Source: an uncultured Pelagibacteraceae bacterium
GTDB lineage: Bacteria; Pseudomonadota; Alphaproteobacteria; Pelagibacterales; Pelagibacteraceae
Direction of reading: 5' to 3'
Assembly (NCBI GenBank): GCA_902587215.1
Contig: CACIKJ010000001.1
Coordinates: 1-64,000 of the forward strand
DNA: 64,000 nt
In this document: piece after piece, positions 7,869-16,370 of the stretch
Layout of the letters: every line of letters starts with the position of its first letter
Position numbering within the stretch: the first letter of the stretch is position 1
Made by a program: the position numbers and the translations under genes
Notes under the pieces: generated by a model
Databases searched by the model: none
Seen by the model: only the letters and a program-made list of their open reading frames with translations
Told to the model about the DNA's origin: nothing

Positions 7869-8852
7869 ATGAATAGATTAGTTTCAGTAGCACCCATGAT
7901 GGATTGCACAGATCGTCATGAAAGGTATTTTCTAAGATTGATAAGTAAAAACGTACTTCTATATACTGAAATGATTGTTTCAGAGGCAATCGATAAGGGG
8001 GATAAAAAAAAACTATTAGATTTTAACATTAAAGAAAAACCAGTCGCTCTTCAACTAGGCGGATCATCACCTAAACTTTTATCAAATGCTACCAAAGTTG
8101 GAGAAAGTTTTGGCTATGACGAAATTAATCTTAATTTAGGATGTCCAAGTAAAAAAGTACAAAAAAATAAATTTGGAGCATGTTTAATGAAAGAACCAAA
8201 TCTTGTTGCTGATTGTCTTAATGAAATGGTTTCATCTACTAAATTACCAGTCACAGTTAAAACAAGAATTGGTTATGATAATGTTGAGGATTATGAAAAT
8301 ATTTATAATTTTTTAAATATATTATCTAAAACTGGCGTTAAAACATTTATCATGCATGCTAGAAAAGCAATGCTGGGCAAATTCTCTCCAAAGCAAAATC
8401 TTAATATACCACCACTAAAATACGATGTTGTTTATAAATTAAAAAAAGATTTTCCAAATTTAGAAATAATTATTAATGGAGGAGTAACATCAACAGACCA
8501 AATAAAAAATCATCTTAAACAAGTTGATGGAGTTATGATTGGTAGATCAATCTACCATTCTCCATATTTTTTGGCAGATATAGAAAAAGATATATTTTCA
8601 AATGAAAATGTTTCTTCAAGAGAAGAAGTAGTAAAAGAATTAATTGATTATGTTAAATTTGAAATTAAAAAAGGAACAAAGCTTCATCATATTATGAGAC
8701 ATACATTAGGTTTGTTTCACGGTATATCTGGCTCAAGTTTTTGGAAAAGATATTTAAGTGAGAATATGTGTGTAAGAGATGCCGATATACAAAAAGTTGA
8801 ACATATTTTAGATAAAGTTAAATATCCACATCATCAAGAAGCGAGTATTTAA
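7869..8852 (+). CDS. dusA: tRNA-dihydrouridine synthase A
   Basis: A 327-residue FMN enzyme that reduces uridine 20/20a in the tRNA D-loop. The N-terminal VSVAPMMDCTDRHERYFLRL matches the DusA signature APMMDxTDRHxRYF. The catalytic cysteine region is LNLGCPSKKVQKNKFGACLM; HARKAMLGKFSPKQN and GGVTSTDQIKNHLKQVDGVM are typical phosphate/FMN-binding segments. Length agrees with DusA rather than DusB or DusC. It is followed by the TauE/SafE gene after one base. Confidence 0.94.
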   Translation: MNRLVSVAPMMDCTDRHERYFLRLISKNVLLYTEMIVSEAIDKGDKKKLLDFNIKEKPVALQLGGSSPKLLSNATKVGESFGYDEINLNLGCPSKKVQKNKFGACLMKEPNLVADCLNEMVSSTKLPVTVKTRIGYDNVEDYENIYNFLNILSKTGVKTFIMHARKAMLGKFSPKQNLNIPPLKYDVVYKLKKDFPNLEIIINGGVTSTDQIKNHLKQVDGVMIGRSIYHSPYFLADIEKDIFSNENVSSREEVVKELIDYVKFEIKKGTKLHHIMRHTLGLFHGISGSSFWKRYLSENMCVRDADIQKVEHILDKVKYPHHQEASI

Positions 8853-8853
8853 G

Positions 8854-9687
8854 TTGATTTCACAAATTTTAGAAAATCAATACTCATTATTTATAATTTT
8901 AATGATCATAACCGCATTTCCAGTTGGTTTTTTTGCTGGATTGTTTGGAATTGGTGGAGGATTAATAACAGTACCTTTCTTATTTTTTATATTTAGTTCT
9001 TTAGATGTTGACCCAAATTATGTAATGCATTTAGCTGTAGGAACTTCTTTTTCTATAATTATCCCTACCTCTTTTGTATCTGTATATACTCACAATAAGC
9101 ATGGAGCGGTAGATCTTCAAATAATAAAGTCTTATGCAATTTTTGTAATTATTGGCGTTATTGTTGGGACATCACTTGCATCAATTTTGAAAACAAAGGG
9201 ATTAATATTATTTTTTACAGTAGTTGTTTATTTTTTAAGTATTTATTTATTATTTTTGAAAGAAAAAGCTCAGGATACGAAAACTAACTTCAATTTATTA
9301 CCTAAAATAATTTTTGGTTTTATATCAGGATTTGTATCAGCTCCAATGGGTATTGGAGGAGCTGTAATGAATGTGCCAATCCTTAAGTATTTTGGATTCC
9401 CGATTAATAAAGCTATTGGAAGTGCTGCTGCAATTGGCTTTTTTATAGCCTTATTCGGTGCCATTGGATTTTTAATTTCTGGATCATATTTGAAAGTAAG
9501 CCTGCCTTTAAGTATCGGTTTTATTAACGTTCCTGCATTATTGATATTTATTCCAATAACAACTTTTATGGCTAGAGTTGGTGCAAACGCCGTACATAAA
9601 ATTGAAAAAACTAAAATTACAAAGTTTTTCGGAATGTTTCTTGTGGTAGTGGGTACAATTTTCTTATACAGATACTTGAATATATAA
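8854..9687 (+). CDS. TauE/SafE-family membrane exporter
   Basis: A 277-residue protein with about 8 transmembrane helices, matching the TauE/SafE (formerly DUF81) family of putative sulfite/sulfoacetate or organic anion exporters. Both half-repeats show the family signature: VGFFAGLFGIGGGLITVPFL near residues 24-43 and GFVSAPMGIGGAVMNVP in the second half. The reading frame begins with a TTG at 8854, one base after the dusA stop; the first in-frame ATG would remove part of the first helix, so TTG is preferred. The substrate is unknown. Confidence 0.88.
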   Translation: MISQILENQYSLFIILMIITAFPVGFFAGLFGIGGGLITVPFLFFIFSSLDVDPNYVMHLAVGTSFSIIIPTSFVSVYTHNKHGAVDLQIIKSYAIFVIIGVIVGTSLASILKTKGLILFFTVVVYFLSIYLLFLKEKAQDTKTNFNLLPKIIFGFISGFVSAPMGIGGAVMNVPILKYFGFPINKAIGSAAAIGFFIALFGAIGFLISGSYLKVSLPLSIGFINVPALLIFIPITTFMARVGANAVHKIEKTKITKFFGMFLVVVGTIFLYRYLNI

Positions 9688-9691
9688 AATC

Positions 9692-9723
9692 GGGAGCGGT
9701 TTCAGTCTCCCTCTGCCACTCCC
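9692..9723. other. GC-rich bistable hairpin / possible tRNA 3'-end remnant
   Basis: A GC-rich island in an AT-rich gap between convergent genes. GGGAG (9692-9696) can pair with CTCCC at 9707-9711 or with CTCCC at 9719-9723. The second option extends to GGGAGCGG/CCACTCCC with one mismatch. The segment GGTTTCAGTC...CTGCCA resembles the T-loop and CCA end of a tRNA with a deleted base, but no 5' half is present. It could be a shared terminator stem, a small RNA or a decayed tRNA fragment. Confidence 0.4.
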
Positions 9724-9785
9724 TTATAATCTCTTATATCCGATTCTCTGTTTATACATAAACTCTTATTAATTGAATCTCTAAA

Positions 9786-11231
9786 TTAAATTTTTTGATC
9801 GTATTCACCGATTTTACCAGTGTCTTGGAGCAGATTATCAATAAAATTAAATATTCTTTCCTTTCTTTTATCTGATGTTGGACTTTCAGTGACAATCACT
9901 AATGATGGTTTATTTGATGACGCTCTAATTAAACCCCAAGAACCGTCAGATAGACTAAATCTTATACCATTTACAGTTAAAACTTTATTAATAACTTCAT
10001 CGTCAATTTTTTGTCCAGTTTCTTTGAAATTTAATATTTTTTTTGTTATTTCTTCTATGACTGCATATTTTTCCTCGTCCTTACAAAAAGGACCCATAGT
10101 TGGACTTTGGTAGGTTTTAGGTAATGAGCCTATTAATTTGCTTAGTTTAAATTCTTCATTATCAAGTAAATTACATACTTGAATTGCAGAATTGATACCA
10201 TCATCGTAACCATATCCTAATGGTTGATTAAAAAAGAAATGCCCACTTTTTTCAAAACCTGCAATTGCATTATCTTCGTTAACTTTCCTTTTAATATATG
10301 AGTGTCCAGTTTTCCAATATATTGTTTTACATTCATTTTTTTTTAAAATATCGTCATTTTCATAAAGTCCTGTAGATTTTACATCCACAATAAATTTATT
10401 TTTAGGATATTTTTTTGAAATATTCCTTGCAAGCAAAAGACCAATTTTATCCGCAAATATTTCACTTCCTAATTCATCAATAACACCTACACGATCTCCA
10501 TCTCCATCAAAACCAAAACCAACATGTGCATTATTTTCTTTTACACATTTTGCTATTTCATGTAGCATTTTAAGATCTTCAGGATTTGGGTTATATTTAG
10601 GAAAATTAAAGTCTAAGTTGCAATCTAATTCAATGACTTCACAACCAATATTACGTAGTATTTCTGGAGCAAAAATCCCAGCAGTTCCATTACCACATGC
10701 CACTACCACTTTTAGTTTTTTATTAATTTTATTTTTAGATAAATGTTCTATGTATTTTAATCTATAATTATCTATCTTTTTGTATGTTCCATCGCCAGTT
10801 ACAAATTTTCTATTTAGAACTATTTCCTTTAAATCTCTCATCTCTTCATAACAATGTGTTAAGCCTTTTTGGATACCCATTTTAATACCTGTCCATCCAT
10901 TTTCATTATGACTTGCTGTTATCATTGCTACAGCATCACAATTTAGATCAAATTGTGAAAAGTAAATTGTAGGAGATAGACACAGGCCTATATCTTCCAC
11001 ATTGCAACCTGTGGAAATTAGTCCTTTCACGAAATTATCTTTTACTTCCTCACTATAAGATCTATAGTCATACCCAATAGCAACTCTTGGATTTTTTTTT
11101 GTTTTAATAATTTGAGTACCGAATCCTTTTCCAACTTCAGTGATTCCGGCTCCATTTATATTTTTAGGATACAACCATCGTGCGTCATATTCTCTAAAGC
11201 CAAAAGGATCGATTTTTATAGTTTCAGACAT
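9786..11231 (-). CDS. Phosphomannomutase/phosphoglucomutase
   Basis: A 481-residue alpha-D-phosphohexomutase that interconverts hexose 6- and 1-phosphates, feeding nucleotide-sugar and surface-polysaccharide synthesis. All four family sites are visible: the phosphoserine loop AMITASHNENGWTGIKMG, the metal loop GFGFDGDGDRVGVIDE, the sugar-specificity loop near GFEKSGHFFF (the GEMSGH-equivalent), and the phosphate-binding SDGSWGLIRASSNKPSLV. The architecture fits AlgC/ManB-type enzymes. It is convergent with the TauE gene and divergent from nrdA. Confidence 0.92.
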   Translation of the reverse strand: MSETIKIDPFGFREYDARWLYPKNINGAGITEVGKGFGTQIIKTKKNPRVAIGYDYRSYSEEVKDNFVKGLISTGCNVEDIGLCLSPTIYFSQFDLNCDAVAMITASHNENGWTGIKMGIQKGLTHCYEEMRDLKEIVLNRKFVTGDGTYKKIDNYRLKYIEHLSKNKINKKLKVVVACGNGTAGIFAPEILRNIGCEVIELDCNLDFNFPKYNPNPEDLKMLHEIAKCVKENNAHVGFGFDGDGDRVGVIDELGSEIFADKIGLLLARNISKKYPKNKFIVDVKSTGLYENDDILKKNECKTIYWKTGHSYIKRKVNEDNAIAGFEKSGHFFFNQPLGYGYDDGINSAIQVCNLLDNEEFKLSKLIGSLPKTYQSPTMGPFCKDEEKYAVIEEITKKILNFKETGQKIDDEVINKVLTVNGIRFSLSDGSWGLIRASSNKPSLVIVTESPTSDKRKERIFNFIDNLLQDTGKIGEYDQKI

Positions 11232-11336
11232 GTGGATATATCTACATTTATTTTAGTTTTTTGTTGAATAAAAAAACTTATTTTCTATAAATGTTCTCTT
11301 GAAATGCAGTTTATTTAGTATATTAAGCTTATCAAT

Positions 11337-11352
11337 ACACAACATATAGTTG
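11337..11352 (+). promoter_or_regulatory. NrdR-box-like operator upstream of nrdAB
   Basis: The 16-base site ACACAACATATAGTTG matches 13 of 16 positions of the NrdR consensus acaCwAtATaTwGtgt as I remember it, and it sits in a larger near-palindrome (ACAAC...GTTGT). It overlaps the -35 element of the best nrdA promoter. NrdR is the ATP/dATP-sensing repressor of ribonucleotide reductase genes; nrdR itself is not in this window. Only one clear copy is seen, whereas two tandem boxes are common. Confidence 0.65.
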
Positions 11353-11378
11353 TTTTACATAAGTTTAACGTTTATAAT
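11350..11378 (+). promoter_or_regulatory. Candidate nrdAB promoter
   Basis: TTGTTT (11350-11355), a 17-base spacer and a perfect TATAAT (11373-11378). The -10 ends 11 bases before the nrdA ATG, and the ribosome-binding-like AAGGA (11379-11383) would lie upstream of the expected start point. An alternative TTGAAA (11299-11304) / TATTAA (11321-11326) pair would keep that Shine-Dalgarno in the mRNA. Both would be covered or flanked by the NrdR-like box. Confidence 0.5.
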
Positions 11379-11389
11379 AAGGAAGTTAC

Positions 11390-13336
11390 ATGAATAAAGT
11401 CTTGTCTCAAGCCATGAAAAAAGCTGTCTCAGAATATGCTAATAATAATGTAATCAATATTGAGGAAAATTCTCAAAAAAGACCAGATTTATTCTCACTT
11501 TCAGACAGCACTGAATTATTCCAAAATTCTAAAGGTATCACAATAAAAATTGATAGATCTAAAGATGAAAACTTAACTGATTTCGGAAAAGCAACTCTTA
11601 GTGATAGATATTTGGGCCACAATGAATCATTTCAAGATTTATTTGCGAGAGTTGCAAGTCATTACGCTGATGACAATTTACATGCTCAAAGACTATATAA
11701 TTATATAAGCAACTTATGGTTTATGCCAGCAACTCCGGTTTTATCTAACGGTGGAACAAAGAGAGGTTTGCCTATCTCATGCTTCCTAAATGAAGCGGGA
11801 GATAGTTTGCATGGTATTTTAGATTTATGGAGCGAGAATGTTTGGCTTGCCGCAAAGGGTGGAGGTATTGGAAGTTACTGGGGTAATTTAAGATCTATTG
11901 GAGAAAAAATTGGAAGAGTAGGTAAAACTTCTGGAATTATTCCATTTATAAAAGTTATGGACTCATTAACTATGGCTATTAGCCAAGGTTCTCTAAGGAG
12001 AGGATCAGCAGCTTGCTATCTACCAATTGATCATCCTGAGATTGAAGAATTTATTGAGATGAGAAGACCAACCGGTGGAGATCCAAATAGAAGATCATTA
12101 AATTTACATCACGGTGTTCTTGTGAGCGATGCCTTTATGAGAGCGGTTGAATTAGATGAACAATGGGCTTTGAAAAGTCCAAAAGACGGTGCTGTTCAGT
12201 CTACAGTTTCAGCTAGAAATTTATGGATAAGACTTTTGACTGCTAGAGTTGAAACTGGAGAGCCGTATATAATTTATATAGATACTGTTAATAGACAAAT
12301 TCCCCAACATCACAAACTTGCCGGCTTAACGGTTAAAACTTCAAATTTATGTAGTGAGATAACTTTGCCGACTGGAATTGATAAAGAAGGTAGAGATAGA
12401 ACTGCGGTTTGTTGTTTATCATCTTTAAATTTAGAAAAATACGATGAATGGAAAGATGACAAAAATTTTGTTAAAGATGTAATGAGGTTTTTAGATAATG
12501 TATTGACAGACTTTATTGAAAGAGCCCCAGAGGAATTTAGTGATGCAACTTATTCTGCAATGAAAGAAAGAAGTGTAGGCCTAGGGGTTATGGGAATGCA
12601 CTCTTACTTTCAACAAAAAATGATACCTTTCGAGTCAGTGATGGCCAAAGTTTGGAATAAAAAAATATTTAAAAATATTCAAGAGCAAGTTGACCAAGCA
12701 TCTAAAGATTTAGCCGAAGAAAGAGGGCCATGTCCAGATGCTGCGGAATATGGAATGAATGAAAGATTTTCAAATAAAACTGCAATTGCGCCAACTGCTT
12801 CAATATCAATTATTTGTGGTGGAGCATCCCCAGGAGTTGAACCTATAGCAGCAAATAGCTATACACATAAAACACTTTCTGGTTCATTTAATGTTAGAAA
12901 CAAATATCTATCTAAACTTTTAGAGAAGCATTCCAAAAACGATGATGAGACATGGTCAAGTATCACTACTAACCAGGGCTCTGTATCTCATCTTGATTTT
13001 TTAACCCAGGAAGAGAAAGATGTTTTTAAAACGGCTTTTGAATTAGATCAAAGATGGATAATTGATTTAGGCGCTGATAGAACACCTTATATTTCTCAGG
13101 CTCAATCAATAAATATTTTTATACCTGCAGATATCCATAAAAGAGACTTACACCAAATCCATTTTCAAGCATGGAAAAAAGGCTTGAAAAGCCTTTACTA
13201 TTGTAGATCAAAATCAATACAAAGAGCTGAAAACGTTAACGATACAAAATCAACGGATGTTACATCCAATGTTTACAAATCAAAAAATAATCAAAATGAA
13301 CAACCAGAATACGAGGAGTGCTTATCATGTCAGTAG
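11390..13336 (+). CDS. nrdA: Class I ribonucleoside-diphosphate reductase, alpha subunit (no ATP-cone)
   Basis: A 648-residue catalytic subunit that reduces ribonucleoside diphosphates to deoxyribonucleotides. Key residues are visible: redox Cys131 (LPISCF), radical-site SNLCSEITLP with Asn319, Cys321 and Glu323, second redox Cys at 341/342 (AVCCLSSLN), the radical-transfer tyrosine pair in SLYYCRSKS, and the C-terminal shuttle pair CLSC (644-647). It is about 110 residues shorter than E. coli NrdA because the N-terminal ATP-cone that senses dATP is missing. It overlaps nrdB and lies behind an NrdR-like box, so control is probably mainly transcriptional. Confidence 0.95.
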   Translation: MNKVLSQAMKKAVSEYANNNVINIEENSQKRPDLFSLSDSTELFQNSKGITIKIDRSKDENLTDFGKATLSDRYLGHNESFQDLFARVASHYADDNLHAQRLYNYISNLWFMPATPVLSNGGTKRGLPISCFLNEAGDSLHGILDLWSENVWLAAKGGGIGSYWGNLRSIGEKIGRVGKTSGIIPFIKVMDSLTMAISQGSLRRGSAACYLPIDHPEIEEFIEMRRPTGGDPNRRSLNLHHGVLVSDAFMRAVELDEQWALKSPKDGAVQSTVSARNLWIRLLTARVETGEPYIIYIDTVNRQIPQHHKLAGLTVKTSNLCSEITLPTGIDKEGRDRTAVCCLSSLNLEKYDEWKDDKNFVKDVMRFLDNVLTDFIERAPEEFSDATYSAMKERSVGLGVMGMHSYFQQKMIPFESVMAKVWNKKIFKNIQEQVDQASKDLAEERGPCPDAAEYGMNERFSNKTAIAPTASISIICGGASPGVEPIAANSYTHKTLSGSFNVRNKYLSKLLEKHSKNDDETWSSITTNQGSVSHLDFLTQEEKDVFKTAFELDQRWIIDLGADRTPYISQAQSINIFIPADIHKRDLHQIHFQAWKKGLKSLYYCRSKSIQRAENVNDTKSTDVTSNVYKSKNNQNEQPEYEECLSCQ

Positions 13337-14340
13337 AGAACTTAAAAAATCAAGAACAAACAATTATCAAACCAAAAAAAATGGGATTACTTGTTGAGAA
13401 TCCTGTTTATAAACCATTTAGATATCCTTGGTGTTATGATGCTTGGTTAACACAACAAAGGATTCACTGGTTACCTGAGGAAGTACCTTTAGGAGACGAT
13501 GTAAGAGATTGGCAAAAAAACCTTTCTCAAGCAGAAAAAAACTTACTTACACAAATATTTAGATTTTTTACACAAGCAGATGTTGAAGTTAATAATTGCT
13601 ATCTAAGGCATTACACTACTGTATTCAAACCAACTGAGGTTTTAATGATGATGACATCATTTGCATCTATGGAAACTGTTCATATTGCAGCTTACTCGCA
13701 TCTCCTAGATACAATTGGTATGCCAGAGTCAGAATATTCTGCATTTATGAAATATAAAGAAATGAAAGATAAATACGACTACATGCAAAACTTTAATGTA
13801 AATTCTAAAGAAGATATTGCTAAGACAGTAGCTGTATTTAGTGCATTCACAGAAGGTCTACAATTGTTTGCAAGCTTTGCGATTTTGTTAAACTTTCCAA
13901 GATTTAATAAAATGAAAGGTATGGGCCAAATTGTTACCTGGTCAGTAAGAGATGAAACTTTACATTGTAATTCTATGATTAGACTATTTAAAGAATTCAT
14001 CAAAGAAGAACCACAAATTTGGACACCTCAATTAAAAAAAGAAATTTATGAAGCATGCAGAACTATAGTCCATCATGAAGACGCTTTTATTGATCTAGCA
14101 TTTGAAATGGGACCGATGAATGGCTTAACAGCTCAGGAAGTTAAAGACTATATTAGATTTATTGGAAACAGAAGATTATCACAGTTAGGTTTAGAACCAA
14201 TATATGATGTTCAAAAAAATCCTTTAACTTGGCTTGACACTATGTTGAATGCAGTGGAGCACATGAATTTCTTTGAAGGCAGAGCAACAGAATATTCTAA
14301 AGCATCTACTCAAGGCTCTTGGACTGAGGCTTTTAGTTAA
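13327..14340 (+). CDS. nrdB: Class I ribonucleoside-diphosphate reductase, beta subunit
   Basis: A 337-residue di-iron radical subunit partnering NrdA. Expected ligands and radical residue are in place: Asp85, Glu116 and His119 (METVH), radical Tyr123, Glu176 (FTEGLQLF), and Glu210 and His213 (RDETLH). It is therefore a tyrosyl-radical enzyme, with no ATP-cone. I chose the ATG at 13327 because GAGGAG at 13313-13318 is a good Shine-Dalgarno at proper spacing; an in-frame GTG at 13318 would overlap that site. The start lies inside the end of nrdA, giving translational coupling. Confidence 0.96.
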   Translation: MSVENLKNQEQTIIKPKKMGLLVENPVYKPFRYPWCYDAWLTQQRIHWLPEEVPLGDDVRDWQKNLSQAEKNLLTQIFRFFTQADVEVNNCYLRHYTTVFKPTEVLMMMTSFASMETVHIAAYSHLLDTIGMPESEYSAFMKYKEMKDKYDYMQNFNVNSKEDIAKTVAVFSAFTEGLQLFASFAILLNFPRFNKMKGMGQIVTWSVRDETLHCNSMIRLFKEFIKEEPQIWTPQLKKEIYEACRTIVHHEDAFIDLAFEMGPMNGLTAQEVKDYIRFIGNRRLSQLGLEPIYDVQKNPLTWLDTMLNAVEHMNFFEGRATEYSKASTQGSWTEAFS

Positions 14341-14349
14341 AAGTAAGAC

Positions 14350-15474
14350 TTACCTTTGATTTAACTGAACAACTTTTCTATGTTGATTGCCTTTGTACTT
14401 TGCGAGCGGTCTAATTAACTTATTGGCTGCGTGCTGTTCAATAATATGAGCAGACCAACCAGTTATTCTAGAAATTACAAAAATAGGTGTAAAGAAATCA
14501 GTATCAAATCCCATTAAATGATATGTAGGTCCTGTTGGATAGTCCACATTCGGGTGTATATTTTTTCTATCAATCATGACTTTTTCTACAATATTATAAA
14601 TTTTTTCAAATTTTTTATCTTTCTTCAGTTTGGCAACTTTTCCAAAATATTCCCTCATAGTTGGAACTCTAGAATCGCCACTTTTGTAAACCCTATGGCC
14701 AAAACCCATCACAACATCTTTATTATCTAAAGCTTTATTTATCCATTTTAATGCATTTTCTGGTTTTTTAATTTTATTCATCATATGCATCACTTCTTCA
14801 TTAGCTCCACCGTGTAGAGGACCTTTTAAACTTGCTATAGCACCAGTTATTGCACCATGAATATCTGATAAGCTGCTTGTAATGGTTCTAGCTGTAAATG
14901 TAGAAACATTAAAACTATGCTCAGCATATAAAATCAAAGAAACATCAAAGGCTTTGACTATTTCTTTGTTAGGAACCTTTCCAAAACACATGTGAAAAAA
15001 ATTTTCAGAAAATGAAAGATTTTTTTTCGGTGGGATAATTTTTTTCCCTTTTCTTGCTCTATAAAAGGCTGAAAGTGCTACGGGAGTTTTAGCAAATATT
15101 CTCATAACTTTTCTCATATTTGCCTCTGGAGAATTGTCTTTAGTTTCTTTATCCTCAAGCCCCATAATACTAACCGCAGTTCTTGCAACATCCATTGGAT
15201 GTGCGTTTTTTGGAAACCTTTTAATGTCTTGAAGTAATGTATTGGATAGTTTTCTTTCTTTTCGTTCTTGTTTTTCAAATTTTTTCAACTGGTTTTTATC
15301 AGGTAATTCACCATTTAAAATAAGGTAAGCAACCTCCTCAAATTTACATTTTGAGCATAAATCCTGGGCAGCGTAACCTCTATAAGTAAGAGAGTTTATT
15401 TCTGGCATTACTTTAGAAACTTCTGTTTCATCAACAACTATTCCAAGCAGACCTTTTTTTATTTCATCACTCAT
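14350..15474 (-). CDS. prpC: 2-methylcitrate synthase / citrate synthase
   Basis: A 374-residue citrate-synthase-fold enzyme condensing propionyl-CoA (or acetyl-CoA) with oxaloacetate. Catalytic segments are visible: LHGGANEEVMHMM and GFGHRVYKSGDSRVPTMREY with the active-site histidines, and DYPTGPTYHLMGFDTDFFTP with the catalytic aspartate region. The short length and N-terminus (KGLLGIVVDETEVSKV) fit methylcitrate synthase rather than the longer GltA. It abuts prpB with 1 base shared, and prpB does the same with prpD, so the three genes form a methylcitrate-cycle operon transcribed prpD-prpB-prpC. Confidence 0.9.
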   Translation of the reverse strand: MSDEIKKGLLGIVVDETEVSKVMPEINSLTYRGYAAQDLCSKCKFEEVAYLILNGELPDKNQLKKFEKQERKERKLSNTLLQDIKRFPKNAHPMDVARTAVSIMGLEDKETKDNSPEANMRKVMRIFAKTPVALSAFYRARKGKKIIPPKKNLSFSENFFHMCFGKVPNKEIVKAFDVSLILYAEHSFNVSTFTARTITSSLSDIHGAITGAIASLKGPLHGGANEEVMHMMNKIKKPENALKWINKALDNKDVVMGFGHRVYKSGDSRVPTMREYFGKVAKLKKDKKFEKIYNIVEKVMIDRKNIHPNVDYPTGPTYHLMGFDTDFFTPIFVISRITGWSAHIIEQHAANKLIRPLAKYKGNQHRKVVQLNQR

Positions 15475-16370
15475 TACTCATGTCCATCGGTATTAAAATT
15501 GTATATTTTTTCATCTAGTGAATTGTATTTTTCATAATCAACCAACTCATACAATCTTTTTCTAGTTTGCATTTTATCTATAATATTATTTTGATGTCCA
15601 TCTGCAAAAATAGCACGTAGACCATCTTCTACATTTTTCATTGCTAACCTTTGAGTTGTTACAGGGTATAAAACAATGTTATAACCTAAATTTTCAAGCT
15701 TTTTGTAATTTAGTAATTTGGATTTGCCAAATTCCGTCATATTAGCCAAAAGATATGAGCTAAGAGATTTTCTTACTTTTTCGAACTCATTTTCATCCTC
15801 TAATGCTTCAGGAAAAATAATTTCTGCTCCAGCATCAATATATGATTTACATCTATCAATCATCTTATCTAGTCCTTCTACTGATTTTGCATCTGATCTA
15901 GCAATGATTTTAAAATTTTTATCTTTTTTTGCGTTAACACAATCTCGAATTTTTTTAATCATTTGTTCTGTGGAAATTAATTCTTTGTTTTCAAGATGGC
16001 CACATCTTTTTCTCTCAATCTGATCCTCTATGTGGACTGCAGAAATTCCATAATTTTCTAATTTTTCAATTGTTTCTCTACATGATTTAAAACCTGTATC
16101 TATATCAACAATTGTCGGCAAATTTGTAACTCTTGCAATTTGTTTTGATCTATTACTCACATCTTTTAAAGTTGTTAATCCTATATCTGGATAACCCAAG
16201 TCATTAGACATAACACCGCCAGAAACATAAACAGCATCATATCCTATTTCTTCAATTAGTTTTGCGCTGAGAGGGTTATAAGCTCCAGGAACTCTTAAAA
16301 TTTTATTTGATTTTAATTTTTTGTTAAAATTTTCTCTTTTTTCCTGAGGTTTTTTAATTATAAAATGCAT
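15474..16370 (-). CDS. prpB: Methylisocitrate lyase
   Basis: A 298-residue member of the isocitrate lyase/PEP mutase superfamily that cleaves 2-methylisocitrate to pyruvate and succinate. The catalytic loop RKRCGHLENKELIS carries the KRCGH motif; metal and substrate residues are in DIDTGF and VHIEDQ. It is the middle gene of the prpD-prpB-prpC operon, with single-base overlaps at both ends. Other superfamily members such as oxaloacetate decarboxylase are less likely given the neighbours. Confidence 0.92.
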   Translation of the reverse strand: MHFIIKKPQEKRENFNKKLKSNKILRVPGAYNPLSAKLIEEIGYDAVYVSGGVMSNDLGYPDIGLTTLKDVSNRSKQIARVTNLPTIVDIDTGFKSCRETIEKLENYGISAVHIEDQIERKRCGHLENKELISTEQMIKKIRDCVNAKKDKNFKIIARSDAKSVEGLDKMIDRCKSYIDAGAEIIFPEALEDENEFEKVRKSLSSYLLANMTEFGKSKLLNYKKLENLGYNIVLYPVTTQRLAMKNVEDGLRAIFADGHQNNIIDKMQTRKRLYELVDYEKYNSLDEKIYNFNTDGHE

